64,000 nucleotides of DNA, taken from Mesotoga prima MesG1.Ag.4.2 (GTDB taxonomy: Bacteria > Thermotogota > Thermotogae > Petrotogales > Kosmotogaceae). Position numbers and translations under genes: made by a program. Under the pieces are notes generated by a model that was not told the origin of the DNA, did not search any database, and worked only from the letters and a program-made list of their open reading frames with translations. Numbering within the stretch: position 1 is the first letter of the stretch; each line of letters opens with the position of its first letter. The DNA is taken from contig NC_017934.1 of assembly GCF_000147715.2 (NCBI RefSeq), positions 1,116,001 through 1,180,000 on the forward strand, read 5' to 3'. This document shows, piece by piece, positions 18,126 through 27,274 of the stretch.

Positions 18126-18284
18126 TCAGTCAATTGGTTCAAAATCGTCTTTACTGGCTCCACATAGCGGACAAACCCAATCCTCTGGAACATCCTCAAA
18201 AGTGGTCCCGGGATCTACACCGTTGTCAGGGTCTCCAATTTCAGGATCATAAATGTAACCACAGATAGTGCATCTGTACTTCAT
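18126..18284 (-). CDS. Rubredoxin
   Basis: 52-residue protein [17 protein letters not shown]..., ending [19 protein letters not shown]. Both CxxCG knuckles (CTICG and CPLCG) that bind one iron are present, and length is exactly that of rubredoxins. AAGGAGG lies nine bases before the ATG. It is a small electron carrier and sits 18 bp downstream of superoxide reductase, its known electron acceptor partner in anaerobes. Confidence 0.97.
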   Translation of the reverse strand: MKYRCTICGYIYDPEIGDPDNGVDPGTTFEDVPEDWVCPLCGASKDDFEPID

Positions 18285-18302
18285 CTTGCCACCCCTCCTT
18301 CA

Positions 18303-18656
18303 TCAGAACTCAACTCTCTTACTGCTCTCCCAGAGACCGTGAATGTTGCAGTAAGAGGTAGCGATCAACGAACCTGACTTCTCCAGTTTCACATTGAATA
18401 CTGCCGTGGGCTGCGTATTAACTGGAGTGAACTCGATGTGGCCAAGATGAATCAAGAACTGGCCATCGTCGTACATTACGTACAGATCAAACCACTTGAT
18501 GTGATGCTCGATAGTATTTGGATGTGAAATCTCCTTACCGACCGTTATCTGGACATTAAACGCCTCTCCCGGCTTGACCGAATCGGGAATCTCAATTACC
18601 GGCACATGTTTCTCGCTTTTCCAGTCAGCACTCTTCACATACTCGCCAATTGCCAT
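18303..18656 (-). CDS. Superoxide reductase (neelaredoxin, one-iron type)
   Basis: 117 residues. Iron ligands are readable: EKHVPVIE, HPNTIEHHIKW and YCNIHGLW near the C terminus give the His4Cys site, and Glu of EKHVP is the usual sixth ligand. No N-terminal desulforedoxin domain, so it is the class II, neelaredoxin-type enzyme. It reduces superoxide to hydrogen peroxide without making oxygen, using rubredoxin. The ATG at 18656 is preceded by GAGGAGGGG; an upstream ATG at 18698 would include that ribosome site and is rejected. Confidence 0.96.
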   Translation of the reverse strand: MAIGEYVKSADWKSEKHVPVIEIPDSVKPGEAFNVQITVGKEISHPNTIEHHIKWFDLYVMYDDGQFLIHLGHIEFTPVNTQPTAVFNVKLEKSGSLIATSYCNIHGLWESSKRVEF

Positions 18657-18742
18657 TAAATCCCCTCCTCTATTTAAAGCTGAACACAAAAAGAACAATC
18701 ATTGCAGAGCTGCTCTGAACAACACCTACAGAAATCACAGTA

Positions 18743-18751
18743 ATTATACCA
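18743..18751 (-). promoter_or_regulatory. Extended -10 promoter of the superoxide reductase-rubredoxin operon
   Basis: On the minus strand TGGTATAAT (complement of 18743-18751) is a consensus extended -10 element about 90 bases before the SOR start. No good -35 at 17 bp, which is usual for extended -10 promoters. Confidence 0.55.
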
Positions 18752-18905
18752 TATCACTAAGAATTGAAGTCTATTTGTAATCTTTCCAAATCCCTTAGAA
18801 GTATTGTTGATGCCTATCTCAAAAGAATATTCACGATATGCTTTCTTTTATGGATTTTTCATTGCCTCTGATAGAATAGGGTAAGGGAATGCTGGAGGGG
18901 TTTGT

Positions 18906-20000
18906 TTGACAAGACATGACACAGTCAAAGCATATATCGACGAAGCCTCTGTGGAAGCCGTATTGTTTACGAGGAATTCCAATATACAGTGGTTCTTCGA
19001 AGGTGAGGTCGAACCAAGAATAGACACCTCTACTGACATGGGTGCATTTTGGCTTTTGATAACCAGCTCGATGGTCATTGCTCTCTGCCCAAATTACGAC
19101 GTCCACAGAATTAGAGACGAGATCCTTCCCAAAGACGTGGAGGTTTTGGGCTTTGATGGATTTTCGAATTCCGTCGAATCTGCAGGAAGGCTCTGCGATA
19201 AGTTTTCGAAAGTTGCCGTCGATAGCGATCTCTTCTTTCCCTCTTCGAGCTATGTTTCTATTGGCAGGGACTTCTATGAAAAGACACAACTTCTAAGTGA
19301 AAGAGAGATCTTGCGCTTGAGAGTCACTGGAAAACTTACAGAAAACATCATTTGTGAATTTGCGCCTGAACTGCAACCGGGAATGACCGAACTGGAAGTC
19401 GAGAAGGTCCTAAGGGCGATATTTATCGAGTCGGGACTTGAAGTACCGACTCTTTGCATCGCATCGGATGAAAGGATCTCGAAGTCACCCTATCCAGTCT
19501 CCACTGTAAAGAAGATCAGCAGATATCTCATGCTAAGGGCAACAATCAGAAAACAGGGTCTTTCAGTTTCGTTGAGCAGATACTTTCACTTCGGAGCTAT
19601 TCCACAGGAGATTGAGCAGAGGCACGAGAGGGCTTCAGGAATTGCTGCAAAGGGAGCTGTCGCGATAATGAGAGCAAGAACTATGGGCGAAGTCTATGAA
19701 GAGATAAAGAATGCTTATGCTTCTCTCAATGCTGCAAATGAGATAGCGTATTACAGTCCGGGAGGTACAACTGGTTATACGCAGAACACCTTTCTTTTCG
19801 CTCCCGATTCCCAAATTACGATGAAACATCCCGCCACATATGTGCTTAATCCCCTTATTGGGGGTCTTTTGAGTGAAGACACTGTACTTCTTAATTCCGA
19901 TGGGAACGCGGAATTCCTCACGCTCGGTGAAGACTTCCCGAAAGTAAAAGTCAGACTTGAAAGCTTCAGAGTTCACAGACCCTGGATCATGATCATTTAG
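18906..20000 (+). CDS. M24 (pita-bread) family protein lacking metal ligands
   Basis: 364 residues. N-terminal creatinase-like domain (about 1-130), then a region aligning by eye with the M24 aminopeptidase fold. In active M24 enzymes the core reads D-x-G...S-D-x-T-R; here the matching stretch is LRATIRKQGLSVSLSRYFHFG, with both Asp lost, and the HGxGH region is replaced by PGGTTGYTQNTFLFAP. It is therefore probably not a metallopeptidase, perhaps a binding or metal-free hydrolase. Starts at TTG 18906 with GGAGGGG five bases upstream. Stand-alone gene. Confidence 0.7.
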   Translation: MTRHDTVKAYIDEASVEAVLFTRNSNIQWFFEGEVEPRIDTSTDMGAFWLLITSSMVIALCPNYDVHRIRDEILPKDVEVLGFDGFSNSVESAGRLCDKFSKVAVDSDLFFPSSSYVSIGRDFYEKTQLLSEREILRLRVTGKLTENIICEFAPELQPGMTELEVEKVLRAIFIESGLEVPTLCIASDERISKSPYPVSTVKKISRYLMLRATIRKQGLSVSLSRYFHFGAIPQEIEQRHERASGIAAKGAVAIMRARTMGEVYEEIKNAYASLNAANEIAYYSPGGTTGYTQNTFLFAPDSQITMKHPATYVLNPLIGGLLSEDTVLLNSDGNAEFLTLGEDFPKVKVRLESFRVHRPWIMII

Positions 20001-21847
20001 CTCACTCCACGAGAAACGTCTCCAGTACTTCAGGACAGGACCGTGAGAAAAGAACGGTTCTTCGTTCCGATGATTCGCGTTCAGGTTCTTGTCAAAAAAA
20101 GATGCAAGACGGCAGAGGTAAGAGGCTTGAAGAGATGAGATCCCGCGCAGTTTGCCTGAACAGAACCTTTTCAGGTCGGGCTCAACGGGATGATCCTGAA
20201 CAGAGACCCCAAACAAGTACATATTGGGGCAAGCTTCAGGGCAAGCTCCGTGAAATGACAACGAATGCTTGTTCCGAAAGCGTCTAAATCCGACAGCTGA
20301 ACTTGTTTCAGCATCACGATCTAAGAACCGCAGGAGGCTTGCGAGCAGACGCTGACCGCTGTTAAGAGCCGTCCTTGGTCCCTCGTCCCAGATCATGGAC
20401 CCGTCCTTCGCTGAGACCTAAGCCCAGATCCTTAACAGCGCGCCTTTCGGTCATCCCGTGATGCTTTTGCACGGGATCTGGTCTCGAAAACACGGCAAAG
20501 ACCGAGATCCTGACCAGGAGCATTGTCAGGATGACGTGAAGGGAGTAATACTGACATCCCGTAGAGTCTGCCCCGACGAACTCCTCTTCTGTCATCCCGT
20601 AGTGCTCCTGTACGGGATCTCGCCCAAAGAACCGCTGAACGTTTAAGAACCGAAACCCGCTGAACGCTGTGAAGATAACGTTGACCGTCAACGGTCCACC
20701 GTCCTCCGAGAGGATCAAAACAAAGATCCCGAAACAAGCTCGTTTAAGAGCCGCTGGACGCTTGCTAAAATACGTTGAACGCTGCTGAAGACTAGGTTGT
20801 CCGTCAACGGTCCACCGCCCTCCGAGAGGATCAAAATAAAGATCCCGAAACAAGTTCGGGATGACAATGTGAGAGGGTTCCAAAAGCCGATGTCGGGATG
20901 ACAGAGTGTGGTCATTTCGGAAACGCCGCATTCAGTCATCTGAACTTGTTTCAGCATCCCAATCTAAGAAGTGCTGAACGCTGCGAGCGAAAAAAGGGAC
21001 TGACGGCTCCTATGGTCCCTTTTTCGCGCCTCTTCGGTCATCCCGTGATGCTTTTGCACGGGATCTGGTCTCGAAAACACGGCAAAGACCGAGATCCTGA
21101 CCAGGAGCATTGTCAGGATGACGTGAAGGGAGTAATACTGACATCCCGTAGAGTCTGCCCCGACGAACTCCTCTTCTGTCATCCCGTAGTGCTCCTGTAC
21201 GGGATCTCGCCCAAACAACTGCTGTACGCTTAAGAACCGAAACCCGCTGATCGCTGCTGAAGGCTACGTTGAGCGTCAACGGTCCACCGTCCTCCGAGAG
21301 GAGCAAAACAAAGATCCCGAAACAAGCTCGTTTAAGAGCCGCTGGACGCTTGCTAAAATACGTTGAACGCTGCTGAAGACTAGGTTGTCCGTCAACGGTC
21401 CACCGCCCTCCGAGAGGATCAAAATAAAGATCCCGAAACAAGTTCGGGATGACAATGTGAGAGGGTTCCAAAAGCCGATGTCGGGATGACTTCCTCAGTT
21501 GCATTGAAACCCTGAATTGATTGCCAGTTCTCTTCACGAGACCCCATACCCCGTAATCGATACCCCGCTCTTCTGAACTCCTTCCCTCCCCCATCTCGAG
21601 CTAAAGGTTAGAGATTATATGTTTGAACTTAAATACTCGAGATCTACTTGATCTTCTTCCGTCTGACCTCTTGCAGCTCGTTTTCTAAGAACCTTGATGT
21701 GAAGTGTTGCAACGAATAGCGACTTTTCTAAAGAAAGATCTCATGTTCTTGTAAAGTTTGTGACAAGTCTTTCCTCTGCAAAGTCAAGAATGAAGTCTTC
21801 CGCAATGTCTCAAGGAGACTGATACCAGGAAGAGAGAAGAGAACTTC
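20001..21847. repeat. Repeat-filled intergenic region, block A, with an internal direct duplication
   Basis: No gene is supported here; reading frames arise from repeats. It contains short hairpins bounded by GATC..GGATGAC: ATCCCGTG/CACGGGAT (20453-20477), ATCCTGAC/GTCAGGAT (20507-20532), ATCCCGTA/TACGGGAT (20594-20618), ATCCCGAA/TTCGGGAT (20842-20862). A stretch of about 450 bp (20449-20902) is repeated nearly exactly at 21036-21490, offset 587-588 bp. 21600-21847 shows no recognisable element. Confidence 0.9.
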
Positions 21848-22399
21848 TCAGAAGCTTGGAGGACACACCACCCAGATCCCAATCGCTACTTCGTCTCCTA
21901 GATTTCTCCACTTATGGGGTATAGTGCTGCTGTGGGTTATGCTGTCTCCCTCTTCGAGAATCAAGGTACTATCTCCAAGCTGAAGCTCAATCTTACCCTT
22001 CAGCATAATTCCCGACTCAATGCCCTCATGGATGAAGAAATCCTCTGTACCAGCGTCAGGACTCAAATAAGAAATAAACATGGAATATGACTTGTTGGGT
22101 GCTGAAAGAACCTCGTAGTAAAGACCTGGAGCGACCGTGACGGTCATCCTGTCTTCGCGCTTTATTAGGCCTTTCATTGTGTTCTCAGATGAGTTTTGCT
22201 GCACGAGCGAAATAACTGTTTCCCCCATAGCGTTGAGAATCTTCTTCAGCGTATTCAATGAAGGAGAGACCTTTCCGTGTTCGATTTGACTTATCAGACT
22301 GGAGCTCACACCTGAAGTATCGGCCAGCTTTTTTATACTGATTTTTCTGGCCTGCCGCAGTGATCTCAGCTTGTTTCCAATGTTGTCAAGCTCAGTCAT
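21848..22399 (-). CDS. XRE-family regulator with C-terminal cupin domain
   Basis: 183 residues from the ATG at 22397-22399. N-terminal helix-turn-helix: GNKLRSLRQARKISIKKLAD, then GVSSSLISQIEHGKVSPSLNTL. C-terminal cupin (about 110-183) with HEGIESGIMLKGKIELQLGD and SSTIPHKWRNLGDE. This class senses a small molecule through the cupin and controls amino-acid or peptide metabolism genes. The start overlaps the stop of DUF1177 by eight bases, so it is the last gene of the operon and likely its own regulator. GAGGA lies upstream. Confidence 0.92.
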   Translation of the reverse strand: MTELDNIGNKLRSLRQARKISIKKLADTSGVSSSLISQIEHGKVSPSLNTLKKILNAMGETVISLVQQNSSENTMKGLIKREDRMTVTVAPGLYYEVLSAPNKSYSMFISYLSPDAGTEDFFIHEGIESGIMLKGKIELQLGDSTLILEEGDSITHSSTIPHKWRNLGDEVAIGIWVVCPPSF

Positions 22400-23321
22400 T
22401 TTCAAGGTCCTCTGTTGAAAACACCAATCTCGACATGTCGCCATAAAGTCCGCTGATTCTTTCGAACTCAGTATGATCAAAGAGCTTGCACTTGTTTTGC
22501 CCAAACCGTTTTGCGACCTCTAAAGAGAAACGTGCAGCCAACTCTATGTCGAGTTCGTGTGAAGAACCGGTTGCACATCCAGGAACGGCCAGCTCTGTTG
22601 TTATTGCAAGGCCGACCACAGGAACGCTTAATAAAGTACAGGGCTGCATAATACTGTTTATGTGATGAACTCTGTTCCCATATGGCGTAATATCCTGCAT
22701 TGTGATCGGCAAGACTCTTGCAGGTTGACCAGTAACGGATTCGCAAATATCCAGCAAATCATCTGAGACCTTGAGTATATATCCTTCCTTCACAGTTGGC
22801 GTTATAGCTATACCTTTCCAGTTTATCAATCGGTTTCCCTTGGTCGTATCGATTGAAATCACTGCATCAAGGCGCCTCTTGAGCATTGCCTGCAGCGCCT
22901 GCCTTGTTCCTATAGGCGATCCCATGAATGGAACAGGCTCGTGTCGCTGTGTCGGCGCATCTGGGCAGATGTGTGTGGCAACATAGAGATTTCCGGGAAG
23001 TCGGTCTCCCTTATCGCTCGCCTGAGCAGCCTTCAAAGCCAATGCAAGAGCAGCCGCAGCACCATCTCCATCGCTGACAAAACCAATCATTTCAGGTCTT
23101 GCTCCGATTCCACCAAGTTGTCCGATAACTCCAAGAACTGGGAGTGACGGATCCTCTCCTTCGATTAGAATTCGAACGATGTCGGTGCTCCCCTTTTCGC
23201 TGCCAACTTTCTCGATCTCTACAATAACGCCTTCGTATGGTATGAAGAGTTCGGCAACTTCTTTCCCGTTTGCATAAGGGCTATCGAGAATCTCAAGAAC
23301 ATCCATTACCTGCCTAAGCAT
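22392..23321 (-). CDS. DUF1177-family protein
   Basis: 309 residues from the ATG at 23321, which has AGGAGGT at good spacing; an ATG at 23342 lies upstream of that ribosome site. Conserved-looking blocks are LGQLGGIGARPEMIGFVSDG-like GVIGQLGGIGARPEMIGFV, SDGDGAAAALALALK, VATHICPDAPTQRHEPVPF and TELAVPGCATGSSHELD. The SDGDGAA and H-x-C-P stretches recall metal-site motifs of M20/M28/M42 peptidases but this is only a resemblance. Function unknown. In this operon it sits after a dipeptide transporter and an M20 hydrolase, so a role in hydrolysing or sensing the imported compound is inferred. Confidence 0.85.
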   Translation of the reverse strand: MLRQVMDVLEILDSPYANGKEVAELFIPYEGVIVEIEKVGSEKGSTDIVRILIEGEDPSLPVLGVIGQLGGIGARPEMIGFVSDGDGAAAALALALKAAQASDKGDRLPGNLYVATHICPDAPTQRHEPVPFMGSPIGTRQALQAMLKRRLDAVISIDTTKGNRLINWKGIAITPTVKEGYILKVSDDLLDICESVTGQPARVLPITMQDITPYGNRVHHINSIMQPCTLLSVPVVGLAITTELAVPGCATGSSHELDIELAARFSLEVAKRFGQNKCKLFDHTEFERISGLYGDMSRLVFSTEDLEND

Positions 23322-24276
23322 TGGAATTACCTCCTGTGTCATAAAGATGGCATCTTACCTTTCTGTCCCCGACAACCTTGAGTTCTGGTTTTATCGCGCA
23401 AGCCTCAAAAGCCTTTGGGCACCTAGTGATAAACGGGCAGCCTTTGGGCGGATTTACGGGACTGGGTATTTCACCCATAAGAATCTCATTCGCTGCTTTC
23501 TTACTCGGATCAGGCTGAGGGACAGACTCAAGCAGTCCCTGAGTATACGGATGAAGGGGATTATCAATTATCCGATCTACCGGTCCTATTTCCATGATGT
23601 TTCCTAGATACAAAACTGCCACGTGATCCGAAATCTGACTTACGATCTTTAGGTCATGTGTAATGAAGACATAAGTCAGCAAAAATTCCTTCTGCAAGTC
23701 GCCAAGAAGGTTCAACATCTGTGCTTGAACCGAAACGTCAAGAGCCGAGGTGGGTTCATCCAAAACCAGCAATTCCGGCTGCAAAATGAGCGATCTTGCG
23801 ACAGAGACCCTCTGCTTCTGCCCGCCGCTTAATTCGTGAGGGAATTTTTTTATCGTTGAACGATCCAGGCCGACAGAGTCGAGAATAGTCAAAACCTTTT
23901 CTCTTCTCTCCCGTAGATTCCCCAATCTGTGAATTCGTAACCCCTCTTCGATAATCGAAAAGACATTCTTTCTCGGGTTAAGCGAAGCATCCGGATCTTG
24001 AAAAATCATCTGGATGTTTCTGTAATCGGTCTTTGTTCTTCCGATTGGATTTCCTTTATACAGAATCTCACCAGATGATGGCTGATAAGCACCACATATC
24101 AACCTTGCAATGGTGGATTTTCCGGAGCCGCTTTCTCCTACCAAACTGAAAACGCCGCCCTTATCGACTTCGAAGGATACGTCATCAACTGCCTTGAGAA
24201 ACTTAACCGGTTTCCCGAAAATACTATCCTCTATAGGAAATCTCTTTGTAAGGTTTCTAATTTCCAGCAGCTTCAT
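23314..24276 (-). CDS. dppF: Peptide ABC transporter ATPase, DppF/OppF type
   Basis: 320 residues. Walker A GESGSGKST, Q-loop MIFQDPDASLNPRK, signature LSGGQKQRVSVARSL, Walker B LLVLDEPTSALD, and the C-terminal oligopeptide-transport domain with GCPFITRCPKAFEAC. ATG at 24276 follows GAGAGG; an earlier ATG at 24285 is less well placed. Overlaps dppD by 20 bases and DUF1177 by eight. Confidence 0.93.
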   Translation of the reverse strand: MKLLEIRNLTKRFPIEDSIFGKPVKFLKAVDDVSFEVDKGGVFSLVGESGSGKSTIARLICGAYQPSSGEILYKGNPIGRTKTDYRNIQMIFQDPDASLNPRKNVFSIIEEGLRIHRLGNLRERREKVLTILDSVGLDRSTIKKFPHELSGGQKQRVSVARSLILQPELLVLDEPTSALDVSVQAQMLNLLGDLQKEFLLTYVFITHDLKIVSQISDHVAVLYLGNIMEIGPVDRIIDNPLHPYTQGLLESVPQPDPSKKAANEILMGEIPSPVNPPKGCPFITRCPKAFEACAIKPELKVVGDRKVRCHLYDTGGNSNA

Positions 24277-25246
24277 TATTTGCAACCTCTCTACCGTAAA
24301 GCCAGCACCAGACAGTAGATGAACCCACGGAGAATGCAGGCGGTTCCTTTTCAGTGCAAATCTTCATTGCCTTACTGCACCTTGGGTGAAATCGACAGCC
24401 TTTAGGGGGTTTCAGCAACCCTGGAACATTCCCTTGTATGGAAAGAAGCCTTTGCTTTCTCTTCTCGGGAATCAATTTAGGTAAAGAATCAAGTAGACCG
24501 AGAGTATAAGGATGCTTCGGATTCTTGAAAATGTCTTCGACGGACGCATTCTCGACCTGTTTCCCAGCGTACATAACCATCACTCTGTCTGCAATCTGCG
24601 CGATGACTCCGAGATCGTGTGTAATGAAAATCAAAGAAGTCTCGAACTCCTCTTTCAGTTCGCGGAACATATAAAGAATCTGAGACTGAATTGTCACGTC
24701 AAGAGCCGTAGTCGGTTCATCGGCAATCAGGAGCTTTGGATTGCAAAGCATTGCCATGGCAATCATGATTCTCTGGCGCATACCTCCGCTATACTCAAAA
24801 GGGTATCGGTTCATGAGATTCTCCGGCGATGGAATTCCAAGATTCTTCATAATCTCAATCGACTTCTCTTTCGCCTCTGGCTTTGTCATATTCATGTGGT
24901 TAACTAGCACCTCGATCAGCTGAGCTCCTATCTTCATCGAGGGGTTGAGTGAATTCAAGGGATTCTGAAAGACCATAGATATCTTTTTTCCCCTTATCTC
25001 CTCTACTTCTTTTAGAAGATTTTTCCCCATGAATTCCATCTTGGCAGCTTTTACTTTGCCGGGAGGAGAAGGTATCAGACCCATCAGTGAAAGCGCAGTC
25101 ACGCTCTTGCCGGAACCGCTTTCGCCGACTATCCCGAGCACCTCCCTTTCGCCCACCGAAAAGCTAATACCGTCCGGGGCTCTCAGTATTCCTTCAGGCA
25201 ACCTGAACTCAACCGTTAGGTCTTCTACCTCAAGAACATGGCTCAA
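24257..25246 (-). CDS. dppD: Peptide ABC transporter ATPase, DppD/OppD type
   Basis: 329 residues. Walker A GESGSGKSV, Q-loop MVFQNPLNSLNPSM, signature YSGGMRQRIMIAMAM, Walker B LLIADEPTTALD. C-terminal cysteines in GCRFHPRCSKAMKIC and VWCWLYG match the spacing seen in DppD proteins known to carry a [4Fe-4S] cluster. Start overlaps the M20 gene stop by four bases. Confidence 0.93.
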   Translation of the reverse strand: MSHVLEVEDLTVEFRLPEGILRAPDGISFSVGEREVLGIVGESGSGKSVTALSLMGLIPSPPGKVKAAKMEFMGKNLLKEVEEIRGKKISMVFQNPLNSLNPSMKIGAQLIEVLVNHMNMTKPEAKEKSIEIMKNLGIPSPENLMNRYPFEYSGGMRQRIMIAMAMLCNPKLLIADEPTTALDVTIQSQILYMFRELKEEFETSLIFITHDLGVIAQIADRVMVMYAGKQVENASVEDIFKNPKHPYTLGLLDSLPKLIPEKRKQRLLSIQGNVPGLLKPPKGCRFHPRCSKAMKICTEKEPPAFSVGSSTVWCWLYGREVANNEAAGN

Positions 25247-26424
25247 AACTCTTTCCTTCTCTCTCTAAAATAATCTGTTACTTCTTCCAACAAGGATCTG
25301 TCAGACAAAAGATCATAGACTGTAAGTGCCATTGCTTTCGCTGCTCTTATCATTGCATTGTAGCCGTACTCTGAATTCGCACAAGAGGCAAATTCCCTTG
25401 TATGCGTCGGAATGTCCCGGTGCTCGGTAATATCTATGTACCCCTGTATCGCAGGCAAAACGTGCGTGACAGAACCTACATCCGTAGAGCCAACTCCCTG
25501 TTCGTACGTCCTCATAGTTGTCTTTTCACCGACGAGCTCGAAATTACTGTCAAGGAGTCGAGCAATTGGAACGTTTACATAGACCTCTTCCATCTGCTCG
25601 GTTTGCTTCAGCTCGAAATCACAGCCTGTAGCCAACGCCCCTGCTTGAACTATCTTCCTAAACTTCTCAGAGACAACGTCGACCTCTTCAATAGACAATG
25701 CCCTTATTCCAATCTCGGCAGCTGTATAATCGGGAATTGTATTGAAGGATTGCCCGCCATTCGTTATTATTCCGTGTATCCGAACTTTCTCTGGAAGCTG
25801 TTGACGCAGTGCAGAAATACCATTAAACATCTGAATCACAGCATCGAGCGCATTAACGCCCTTCGCAGGATCCGCAGCAGCGTGAGCCGGTTTCCCAAAG
25901 TATTTTATTGAGAACGTCTTCAAAGCATACGAAATGTCAAAACCCGTACTCATTGAAGCGGGGTGAATAATCAGAGCAGCGCTCATATCATCAAAGACGC
26001 CCTTTTCAACAAGAACCCTCTTTGCTCCTCCCCTTTCTTCAGCGGGGCAACCTACGACAACAATAGAACCTCCAGTTTCCTCGATCGCACCGCTTTCCTT
26101 AAGAGCGATAGCCGCTGCAATACTAGTGGTACAGATCAGATTGTGACCACAAGCATGGCCAATTTCTGGCAGCGCATCATATTCGGCCATCAGGGCTATT
26201 TTCGGACCAGAGTTACCGTAACTCGCAATAAAGGAAGTGGGCAGCTCCTCAATAGCCGGGCTGACAACCTCAAATCCAGAGGCCTTAAGGAAACTCTTTA
26301 GAGCCTCAGAAGACTTGTATTCCTCGTAAGAGAGCTCAGAGAAGCCAAAGATCTTTTTGCCCAGCTCAATTACATCGCTAGCAATTTTGTCAACAGTGTG
26401 GATTATTTCCCTTTTCTTGTCCAT
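25243..26424 (-). CDS. M20-family amidohydrolase (AbgB/aminoacylase-like)
   Basis: 393 residues. Zinc-site motifs: AEYDALPEIGHACGHNL (Asp and His ligands), GCPAEERGGAK (catalytic Glu pair) and an HPA block, followed by the dimerisation lid domain (KYFGKPAHAAADPAKGVNALD). Closest in motif to M20D enzymes such as AbgB, which split amide bonds of p-aminobenzoyl-glutamate or N-acyl amino acids. Within the peptide-transport operon it probably hydrolyses the imported substrate in the cytoplasm. It could alternatively serve as an N-acetyl-diaminopimelate deacetylase, which the lysine operon lacks. Confidence 0.92.
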   Translation of the reverse strand: MDKKREIIHTVDKIASDVIELGKKIFGFSELSYEEYKSSEALKSFLKASGFEVVSPAIEELPTSFIASYGNSGPKIALMAEYDALPEIGHACGHNLICTTSIAAAIALKESGAIEETGGSIVVVGCPAEERGGAKRVLVEKGVFDDMSAALIIHPASMSTGFDISYALKTFSIKYFGKPAHAAADPAKGVNALDAVIQMFNGISALRQQLPEKVRIHGIITNGGQSFNTIPDYTAAEIGIRALSIEEVDVVSEKFRKIVQAGALATGCDFELKQTEQMEEVYVNVPIARLLDSNFELVGEKTTMRTYEQGVGSTDVGSVTHVLPAIQGYIDITEHRDIPTHTREFASCANSEYGYNAMIRAAKAMALTVYDLLSDRSLLEEVTDYFRERRKEF

Positions 26425-26434
26425 ATAACCTCCT

Positions 26435-27274
26435 TCACGACCTCAATCTGGGATCTAGCACGTCTCTCAAACCATCTCCAAGAAGATTGAATCCCAAACA
26501 GGAAACAAGGATCGCAATTCCCGGAAAGATCGCCATATTTGGAGCGGTTTGAAGATAATTCTTGGCCTCGCTCAACATGCTTCCCCAAGAAGGTGTTGGC
26601 GGCTGAATCCCAAGGCCCAGAAAACTCAACGTTGCCTCGCTGATTATCGCACCGGCGAAGTTCAAAGAAGCATATATGATTATTGTTGGAATGATGTTCG
26701 GCAGGATGTGAAACATGATTACCCAGAGATTTGATCCTCCCATCAATCTCGCCGCAGTAACGAACTCCTCGTTTCTGTAAGTCAGGACTGCGCTCCTAAC
26801 AACTCGCGAGAAGCTAGGTATCATAACAATGCCGATAGCGAGCATCGCATTGAAGAGTCCTGGGCCGAGAACCGCCATCATTGCAATGGCCAATAGAACG
26901 TATGGAAAAGACAACAGAGCGTCCATTATTCGCATAATTATCGAATCGACCAGACCTCCGAAAAAGCCGGCTATAACACCGATTACTGTGCCGAGAAGAG
27001 AACCTATGCCCACAGCTACTATACCAACCATTAGAGACACTCTACTACCATAGACCAGTCTGCTGAAAAGGTCACGACCATAGTCATCCGTTCCAAACAA
27101 GTGGCCCCCTTCTCCGGGCAGAGCAAAGATGTGCATGAAGTCCATATCCTCAACTTCATGTGTTGCAATCAGTGGTGAGAACAAGGCAAGCACCAGGATT
27201 GCCAAAATCACAAAAAGCCCCACAGCAGCCTGCTTGCTACGTAGGAGTCTCCTCAAGAATTGTGCAGCTCTCAT
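26435..27274 (-). CDS. dppC: Peptide ABC transporter permease, DppC type
   Basis: 279 residues, six membrane segments. N-terminal cytoplasmic stretch, GEGGHLFGTDDYGRDLFSRL motif typical of DppC/OppC, and a permease core ending LGDGLRDVLDPRLRS, the classical DppC C terminus. Overlaps dppB by one base. Confidence 0.95.
   Translation of the reverse strand: MRAAQFLRRLLRSKQAAVGLFVILAILVLALFSPLIATHEVEDMDFMHIFALPGEGGHLFGTDDYGRDLFSRLVYGSRVSLMVGIVAVGIGSLLGTVIGVIAGFFGGLVDSIIMRIMDALLSFPYVLLAIAMMAVLGPGLFNAMLAIGIVMIPSFSRVVRSAVLTYRNEEFVTAARLMGGSNLWVIMFHILPNIIPTIIIYASLNFAGAIISEATLSFLGLGIQPPTPSWGSMLSEAKNYLQTAPNMAIFPGIAILVSCLGFNLLGDGLRDVLDPRLRS

Noticed and set aside
20449-21490. Possible CRISPR array from spaced repeats
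   Set aside because: Repeats are of mixed types and long, spacers are irregular and themselves repeated; no cas genes.
20102-21594. Several open frames of 60-200 codons with repeated LGGRWTVDGQ-like peptides
   Set aside because: They are translations of the DNA repeats, occur in both strands and in several blocks, lack ribosome sites and show no protein family.
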